From contig JAJEKV010000037.1 of the NCBI GenBank assembly GCA_021234155.1, positions 1,227,293 through 1,291,292 on the forward strand: a stretch of DNA of 64,000 nucleotides, written 5' to 3'. Below the pieces are notes generated by a model. It was given only the letters and a program-made list of their open reading frames with translations. It was not told where the DNA came from and did not search any database. The translations under genes were made by a program, and so were the position numbers. This DNA is from Isoetes taiwanensis (lineage: Eukaryota > Streptophyta > Lycopodiopsida > Isoetales > Isoetaceae). Shown here piece by piece: positions 56,440-64,000 of this stretch; the first letter of the stretch is position 1; the number at the start of each line of letters is the position of its first letter.

Positions 56440-57550
56440 AAGTTCGCCATCGAGGAGGGCGACCAACGGCAAACCCTAAGGCCGCCACCACGAAGCCCAA
56501 AGGTTCCCAAGCGCCACCCCGGAAGAAAGCGGATAGGAAGGAGGTGGAGAGAAGAAGCGTTAAGGGAGATTAGACACTTCGAGCGCAGCTTGGTCTCCTA
56601 ATCCCCGTGCCCCCCTAAACTTCGGTTAGTGCGTGAAGTTATCTGGCCTATAGAGCAGACTTTAGAGTCCGGGCCGAGGCGCTTGCTGGCAATGCAAAGA
56701 GGCGGTGAGGCAAAGATAGTGCAACATTTTTGAAGATTCAACAGCCTGCACTATCCCGCCAAAGCGGGTAACCTTAATGCGACAAGACATGAGTCTTGCG
56801 ACCCGCGCGTGGGGGAGCATGCCTAGAAACTTTTTTTGTAAATAATTAAAAAATTTTGTAATATAGGAGCAATTTTGTGTACCTTGATGACATAAACTTG
56901 AGTAATTAGAGCAAATTAATAAGTTTTAGCTTTTATTTCAGTGAAATATAGGACATTTGGGGAGCGAGAGACATGATGTCTCACAGCTCAGCGCGTAAAT
57001 AAAACAAAAGTTAGGATTGAAGCGGTATGAGCTGTGAGACCTCGCCCAAACTTGACCAAAACAGCTCAAATTGACCAAATAAAGGGGTTGATTACGCCCT
57101 AATTTGATGAGCCCATCACCTTACACCATTAGTTTACCCAAGTTGGACATCTTTTGATTAAAATGGGGCCCGATGTCTCACATTTCGCCTTTACGATGCA
57201 TAAAACAAAAGTTAGTTTTTGAAGGCAAAGAAATTTGTGAACCTCTTACCAATTCTTCACCAGGACTTGTCAAAGTCACACGCAAACCTCTTGCATAGCA
57301 TCTTTTGGGAGACCTAGCCTTGCTCAAGCATCCCTATAGTCCTCAAACTCTCCTATTTTGACCTCCAGATAAGTTAGAATTACCCAATCCTAGGAAATTT
57401 TCAAGTCATCCAAAATTAGGGTTTCCCCTTTTCGATAAATAGACATCACTTCTCACATAGCACCCTACAAATCTGCTCCTGCCCTTCTAGCGATTTCCCT
57501 AACTCCCGAGAGCTCTTGCAACCATTTGTTGCAACTTCTTACGCAGTTAA
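56440..57550. other. Non-coding, second LTR-like stretch
   Basis: GGGGGAGCATGCCTAG near 56811 could be a purine tract before a repeat start. AT-rich DNA follows with GCATAAAACAAAAGTTAG-type phrases near 57000 and 57195 and a TATA-like GATAAATAGACATC at 57434. I could not pair it convincingly with 54990-55560. Confidence 0.35.
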
Positions 57551-57553
57551 TCA

Positions 57554-60470
57554 ATGGCAACTTCTGATTTCCGGAGATGGTACAGCGCCCGGCGCTCATC
57601 TTCTTGAGGCCCAGGCGTCGATGGAAATCTTCCGTTTTTCAGGGAAGGAGGTAGGCGTCCAAGCAACAACCTTACCTTGCTGACCCGGCTTATAGTAGAA
57701 GTCTTGGCAAGTTCCAAGCTGAGGGTAGAACCCGGCTAGTGCAACTCCCCCTTGTGTAGGATATTTTGTTCCTAAGGCGGTCCACTGCTGACGACATTGA
57801 GCGATGTCGAACATGCGCCAAATACCTCACAAACAAAGCACACGCACACGAGCCAATGGTCCTAACTGTCAGCAAGACCAAGTACTTCTCTTTCAATCTT
57901 GGCTTGCAATCTTTCTCACCAGTGCTTGAGAACATCGTGGGGGGAAACCTCTATTCCCCCATGGACGTGGATCCATTAGCAGTAGCAGCAGAACAGCTCC
58001 TCCTCACCGCGATGAGAGCGGGGAGGCGAGGGAAGGGAAGGGGAAGAGGCTGGGATGAGCGGGGAATCCGGGAGGGAGGAGAAGCGATGTTGAGCTCGAC
58101 CCCAGCGAGGAGGCGTCAAGCAGAGAAGCGGGGAGTGGCAAGACTTCGAAAGAAGCCGGCAGACTCTCGGGAGTCGCCACCCCTCGGGATAGGCATCACA
58201 AGCCTAGCCCCCGTATTATAATCGAAGGTGAGAGTTTCTACTCCTAGCGACATTCAAAACCTCAGGTGCGAGGGGAAAGGGAGTACCGACCTGAAGAGTT
58301 GCTGCACCAACTCCGAAGAGCGGACTTGGGCGACTTCATGCGTCAGAGGGAGATCGACTTTCCCCTCCAAGTAAGGGAAGCCGACACTTACGGGGAGGTT
58401 TACCTCCGACATCCAAGCCTCTGACAACATCCGGGCCATGGGTAGGCTGAGACAAGGCTGAACAAGCTACGGCCCAGGAGGAAGAGGTTCCTTGCTCTCG
58501 GAGCAGGATGGGGGATCGCTATGGACCTCAAACATCCTAGCGGAAAGCTCATCACTTGGCACCTCCACGGGATAGGGCGAGGGGCCGGAGGTGGGCCTCG
58601 GGGAGGGGCTTCAGCGGTCGGAGACTGCGGGGAGCTCACCCACCGGTGAAGGTTGATGATTTAGGAAGCGAACACCGGGCTGGATGCGGTAGCGAGGACC
58701 CATCTGCATAGCGACAGGTCATTCTGCGCTATTACACGCCATTGCTGATGGATGGAAGAATGGCGGTTATCCACATAAGTTCACTGACGAGGAATAGATT
58801 TGCTGATTGCTGGTCTTTCGGGATTAGCCCGGCATGCCGCGGCTACCCCTTAACACCGAGTATGCAATCCTGGTGAAAAAGAAGGTAGCACTCGGCGTCT
58901 TGACTTCGCCATACCTTCTGGCGGCAGGCAAGACTGTCAGTGGCGGCAGCTTATACCTCCCACCCCAGAATAGAAGATTTAGCAAAGAGCATTACAGGTG
59001 GATCTCCAGCCAATGTCGCCCAGGAACTTGGGCCCATTAAATTAGGAGAACACCCAAGTGAAAAAAAGTTCTTGGAGGATAATCCATCTTACCGGCATCA
59101 TCCTTGATTGATTGATGGTTACAAAGTTCTTGTATTAGTGTAATATAAAATATAAATATAACATTCTCTTGCACTATAAATGTTTTTGTTGTTACATTTT
59201 GTGTCCCCTCAACCATGCCAACAAACATAAATAATGCAAAGCAAGGAAAACTAACCATGTAGATATGAACCACTTGTGTATGCTAGAATTTTGTAGGGAG
59301 AGCGACAAGCTGAGGGGAACTTCTGAGAGAACGAGAGCCATGAGCCCACGCCCGACCAAGGAACCTGCTTGAAGGAGTTTGGACAAATGACTCAGAAGAA
59401 GAAATATCGCAAATGAGGATTTACCAAACGGAATAAGGAGGCGCACTATGCTGTGAGAAACTGAGGTTCGATTAAAATTGCTCATTTTGCCTTGGCATAC
59501 ATTTCGGAGAACTAGAAAGAGGCAGGAAAGGAGAGATTACATTTCGGACTCCCTCAAGAACTCAAGCTTCAATTGGACACAAATTCGAGGAAAGAAGAAG
59601 CGAGAACCAGACTCAGCTTCAGAGATTGGGGCCTAGATTACGAGGGGAAGAAGAAGAAGCGAGAACCAAATTAGAAGCAGAACTGAAAAGTGAGAGGAAC
59701 CACCCAGGAGAACGACAAGGACACAGGCCTCGACTACCGGAAAAGTAGACTGCGCATTGGGAAATGTTTGGAAGGCCAGGAAGCTTCGAGCAATTCTCGA
59801 GGCGAGGAAACGGAGTCCGGGCATGGAAGCGAGCTTGGCTTGGCGAGATGGCCGAATCTGCGGCAATGCCTATGGTATGAAGGATAGGATAAAGGCGGGG
59901 TGGCGGCGAACCTGAAAGGGAGCATACGCATTTGGTAGAAGGAGCTATGCCAAGGCTCATGACTTAGCGAGGGATGCTGCGAGGTTTAAAGTTTATAAAG
60001 CCTTCCAAGCGCCATTGCGTTAAAGAGAGCACAAGTCAGGTATGATGCGGCGGTTCTACGAGGTTGCGGCAAGGCAACAAATCGTCTGAAATACCACAGA
60101 GAGGAATTTATGAGGCTAAATTTTGTATGTGCAAAGTTAGGTGAGAAGCATGCGGTGAAGCTACATTGAAGGTGCGAATGAGGAGATCCATAGAAAACGT
60201 AAGGGCAATAAACCCTAGAGCGGTATGGGAGGCGAGTCCAAGGCAATAAGCTTGCAAGGGGCAGGGACCTGAGAATAGCGGGCAGAGCAGCGGTATTACC
60301 AAGATAAAGGCAAGGCAGCGAAGCGGTTTTTAGCCCGAGAACAGCGGCCCGAGGACCAGCTAGAGCCCCTTATATGAAGTGGCAATCAGCGGCCCGAGGG
60401 AGAAGAAGCGGGTGTCCTTCAAAAGACAAACAAGAAGAGGTCAAACTACTCCAAGCGATGCGATCCTTTA
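57554..60470 (+). other. Eroded retroelement sequence, coding sense uncertain
   Basis: Plus-strand fragments have protein character: CRTCAKYLTNKAHAHEPMVL and MDVDPLAVAAEQLLL (57766-58000), REYRPEELLHQLRRADLGDF and FPLQVREADTYGEVYLRHPS (58270-58420). No family motif was found. The position upstream of the zinc knuckles and pol suggests gag-region remnants. 59040-59600 is AT-richer with nothing recognisable. Confidence 0.35.
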
Positions 60471-60499
60471 CTACGCAGGCCATGCCCAAGGAAAGGCGG

Positions 60500-60610
60500 G
60501 AGTGCATAAGCGGCTTTGCCCGAGGTGTTTCAGCCAGGGCCATAGGGCGACAAAGCGCCCATATGTCATGAGTGCGGCGCTAGCGAGTTGGAGGTGGGAC
60601 ACTACGTAAG
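60500..60610 (+). pseudogene. Tandem gag zinc-knuckle remnant
   Basis: CPRCFSQGHRATKR keeps Cys-x2-Cys-x4-His, with the fourth ligand changed to Arg. In the neighbouring frame, HECGASELEVGHYV, about 20 residues on, looks like a second knuckle. Two adjacent knuckles are common in Ty3/gypsy gag. Confidence 0.6.
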
Positions 60611-60939
60611 CGGCGGCGAGGAGGCCAGCGACTACATTGAGGGGTGAGTGTCATATCTTTTGCCGCAATAGATACGAGCAAGCGAGAGCGATATAAAGTA
60701 ATTTCCCGCGATTAGGAAAGGCCAAGGCCAAGTCATTTATAGTCACACGATAGATTAGAGTAGCCATAACTTTGCATCTCGGAATGGTTTAAATATGTTT
60801 GAAGTTAGCGAAACCATTAAAGTCAAAGCCAAGGCCCGTTGTCTTAGCAAGTGGGCTGATGCAAGGCAGGCAATGAGGAGTAAAAAATCAACTTTGACAT
60901 GGAAGCTTGCCGGGGATTAAAAGATCATCGGATAGGGCC

Positions 60940-63480
60940 CAGTAATAGGCATTGGCAAGTACGACTTGATAATAGGTATGGAATTACCTTGGACCAGCAG
61001 GGGCCATTATTGATTGTTAATGGAAATGGTGACCTTAACACCCGGCGGCAAGATCATTGAATATGAGGTAAAAAGAAGTTGTCCCATCATGCGGTGTATG
61101 TCTTCCTAAAGCGGCTGTTCAAGTGCATCAAGAGTGAGCAGGTAGCATACATCTTCAAGCTTGAGATTAGTGAGCGGAGATTGGAAGGAAGCAAAAGAAG
61201 ACAAGATGCTCGGCAAGTTGCGAGGCAAATAGCTAAGTTGATCCGCAGGAGTTCCGCGATCTCTTTCGAGATGAGATCCAGCGGCTCTCACTCCTTATAG
61301 GGGGTCAGTGCGAGATAACTTTTCGAACGGGGAACAAAACCGACAAATAAAGGCCCATATAGAATGACAACAGCGAGGAGTTGTCGACTAAAGAAAGCGA
61401 TTCGCGGGGCTGCTTCGACCTAGGTTTCATTAGACCTAGTGTCGCCCGTTTTGGGCGCCCATTCTTTTTGTCAAGAAGAAGGATGGATCTTTGAGGATGT
61501 GCATATATAGCGATTGAATAAGCACACCATTAAGAACAAGTATCGCTTCCAAGATCCGGGCGACTTGATGGATCAGCTTCAAAGGAGCAAAGATCTTCTC
61601 CCCAAAATCGACTTAAGGTCGGGTTACCATCAGTCTGAGGATAAAGGAGGATATCCAAGACCCGCCGGGGGCCAGCTGGTATGGGCATTATGAGTTCCGC
61701 GGTGATGCCTTCGGCTTATCAAATACCCCATACCGTTCATAAGGGCTCATGAGCGATATCTTGAAGGGAGTTCACAAGACACCTTTGTGATTGTTTTCTT
61801 TGATGACATTTTGGTGTATAGCGGATCATGAAAACGCGTGCAACGCGAGAAGTGCTAGAAAGTTGAGGAGGCACCAGTTTATGCGTAACTTAGCCGAAGT
61901 GCCGCCGCCGAGAGAAAGGTGGAGAATACCTTGAACCATGCTGATCTCGGCCCGAGGCATCTCGACCGGACCAGCCAAGATTGACGGTGGTCGGTGGGCG
62001 GCGCCGAAAGGAGAATGTGCCACGAGGAGTCGGGAAGTTTTCTACTCGGTCGCGGTACCTCTGTGAAGTTCGTGAAAAGAACTTTGCTAAGATAACAGCC
62101 GTTCATATTGGTTGTGAGGCTGAAGGTGAAAGATTGGGTAGAGCATTGGCACAAAGAAAGCCCAAAAGGGATTTGAATTGTTGAAGGAAGCTTTAACAAA
62201 CTTGACTGATCTTAACCTAGGACCGGAGATAACTTGTAACAACGGATCGTGATAAGATAGCTACAGATTACAGTGCTTATGCAAGCGTGTGGTAGCGATA
62301 TGATTCGGGAAGATGAGCAACATAGAGGCATACCGCCCGCGATCGAGGTGCTAGGTTAATGCGAGGCGTTAAGAATATGGAGAGCACTACCTCTTGGGAA
62401 GGAAGTTCCAGTGGATACGGAGCCATGAAGGAGCCTCAATATGTATTCCGCATAACCCACACCTCAATCGAGGCGAAAGCGGAGATGGATGGAGTTCCTC
62501 GAGGAATACGCGACTTTTGATATAATTTCTAAACTGGAAACTCAATGTGGTGCTGAGATAAGCTTTCAAGGCATCCCGACAGAAGTGCATTGTAATTTGT
62601 GGCGGCGACTTTGGTGAAAGTTAGAGTCCTTGCCCAGCGGATGTGGACTGGGAAGTATGGGCAAGCCTCTAAGGAGGCTAGAAGCCAGTCAAAAATGGGA
62701 GGCCTTCAAGCATTATAAGAAGAAGGCAACTGGTATATATAAAAACAAGTTGTCTACCGAATCATCGGGAATGTAAGGAAGTTGATCCTCCCATGACAGC
62801 ACAACTGGCCAATAGGCGGCCATCTTTGAGTTCATGAAAACATATTTCAAAGATCTTGGCAACTATTATTATTAGCCAGGAATGAAGAAACAGAATAGCT
62901 CGCTACATCGAGGAATGTCAATATGCCAACAGACGAGAAAGGCAGAGCAGCTTCAATTCCAGGGCATTAGAGCCATTAGCAGTGCCAAGCGGCTAAGTGG
63001 GAGGTAATCAACATGGATTTCATCTTGGGACTCCCAGAAACGGCCGAGGCAAAGGATGCCTTGATAGTGGTGATTAGACAAGTTGTCAAAAGATGGCACA
63101 TTTTGTGCCCTTGCGGAATACGGTCTGATATGGATCACGACGAAGCTCTTCGCAAAGTCTTCGGGCTAAAAAGCATGCCAAGGGAGATTATCTCCGGCCA
63201 GTCCGAAGTTCGCAGAGTGCCTTTTGGCAGACATAACTGCGACAATTCCGGACCAAGCTATCCATGAGCACGTATCATCCTGGAAACGGATGGCGGGCAG
63301 ACGGACCAACGAGGATCTTAGAGGGCATGCTACGAAACTATATACGGAACGAAAGCAAAGTATGTTGGGAAGGTTTATTCACTTGGTGGGTTGCATACAA
63401 TAGCACCAATAGGGAGATAAATCCCCAAATGTAGCCATTTATGATCAATTATGGCTATAGGTGCTAACTCGGACACTTGG
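60940..63480 (+). pseudogene. Ty3/gypsy pol remnant: protease end, reverse transcriptase, integrase
   Basis: In order, the pieces are as follows. A protease-RT linker near 60960-61170 (AYVFLKRLF-like, EQVAYIFKLEI). Reverse transcriptase from about 61395, readable across frames as GFIRPSV, RMCI-Y, NKHTIKNKYRFP, DLRSGYHQ, GHYEFR-MPFGLSN and VFFDDILVYS (61790-61820), the catalytic F-x-DD box. RNase H traces near 62170-62300. Integrase from about 62800, including WEVINMDFILGLPETAEAKD and REIISGQSEVR, and STYHPGN near 63262, with a YNS motif near 63397. The order RT-RNase H-integrase defines Ty3/gypsy. Stops and frame changes occur every few dozen bases, so the copy is dead. Confidence 0.8.
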
Positions 63481-64000
63481 CACAACCGTGTCAAAAGTAG
63501 AAGTTCGCGGCGGATGTTGGCCGATGATCGCGGCTACCGTGGAAGAGGTTGAGGTATCGCTAAGCGACAAAAATGCGACAAAAGAGCATGTGATAAACGT
63601 CGAGCAGTAAGAAAGTTCAAAGGTTAGGGAGATGATGTTTGGCTCAAGATCAAGGTATGTGGCTTCAGGTTAGGAATTGCAAGAAGCTTGCTCAAGGTGG
63701 TGGACCCTTGAGGAATAATCAAGAGAAGTAGGTAATCAATCCTGGTTGGATTTACTTGACACACCTAAAAGATTCCTCAAGGTCTTCCACGATGAGTTTG
63801 TTGAAGAAGCATACTCAAATCGACGAGAAGTCTTGGACACTCAAATTGTTTGGAAATGGCCAGACATTTGGAAATAGTCCAGAATTGATTGCTTGATAAA
63901 CTTTCAAGAAAGCGAGGAGATGAAATTCCCTCGATTGTTGTGGTCAAGTGAAGCACTGATGGAAAGGCATACTGCGATGGAGTACTTAAGAAAAAAAGGT
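63481..64000 (+). other. Downstream end of the gypsy remnant
   Basis: Frames continue with charged fragments (EVEVSLSDKNATKEHVINVE) consistent with a degraded integrase C-terminus. Beyond about 63690 nothing is recognisable before the window ends. The 3' LTR is not seen. Confidence 0.4.

Noticed and set aside
57596-57814. Minus-strand frame with a QQWTALG phrase resembling RQQWKALG at about 22900
   Set aside because: Only a seven-residue similarity. The surrounding sequence does not align, so a family link is not supported.
60940-63480. Endogenous pararetrovirus as source of the reverse transcriptase
   Set aside because: An integrase follows the RT/RNase H region and no movement-protein-like segment was seen, which fits Ty3/gypsy rather than a caulimovirid.
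1-64000. tRNA or other structured RNA genes
   Set aside because: No cloverleaf with conserved A and B box sequences could be recognised by eye. The only tRNA-related signal is the primer-binding site at 9202.

Overview
This is a repeat-dominated window from a land-plant nuclear genome. One ordinary host gene is readable end to end: a six-exon SDF2-type MIR-domain gene at 1524-3069. It has short GT-AG introns and a near-canonical plant SDF2 length. Nearly everything else is transposable-element material of plant type: Mutator-like, CACTA, Ty3/gypsy, LINE, a gag-only LTR element, and a DUF7869/DUF8039-type element. The genome looks large and TE-rich. A non-flowering plant is plausible, but the sequence does not settle the lineage.

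Layout. 1-4003: SDF2 gene with a hairpin and a MITE-like inverted repeat upstream. 4013-16149: a complete 12.1-kb Mutator-like element with a perfect 9-bp target duplication and about 580-bp terminal inverted repeats built of GGAATCACC-type units. It carries a SWIM-type transposase on the minus strand and an unidentified spliced gene on the plus strand, arranged convergently. Two later insertions sit inside it: a 957-bp TIR element with its own 9-bp duplication (4684-5640), and a 2.85-kb LTR element carrying only gag (8522-11372, 5-bp duplication GAATA). 18069-18597: 3' end of a LINE. 19497-30936: a region bounded by 23-bp inverted repeats. It holds minus-strand remnants of a multi-exon gene cluster (a ParB-like segment, a large unidentified protein, an FCP1/NLI-type HAD phosphatase), a DUF8039-like exon, a plus-strand DUF7869-type gene, and a dense family of 22-bp palindromes and about 85-bp hairpin modules. 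31.5-36.3 kb: possible exons of unidentified minus-strand genes. 38573-about 46.4 kb: a CACTA element with a TNP2 transposase, a transposase-associated-domain exon and a captured SET-domain gene. 47.4-53.34 kb: a tandem array of about 1.09-kb units. 53.4-64 kb: heavily eroded LTR retrotransposon sequence with Ty3/gypsy reverse transcriptase and integrase.

How parts relate. Apart from SDF2 every coding unit found is broken by stops or frame changes, so these elements look immobile now. The most unusual structure is the palindrome/hairpin cluster at 21.2-26.5 kb between the divergently oriented gene blocks of the 19.5-30.9 kb region. The SET domain inside the CACTA element and the unidentified second gene of the Mutator element are the other leads. 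All family assignments are by eye from translated motifs and splice signals; no search was run.
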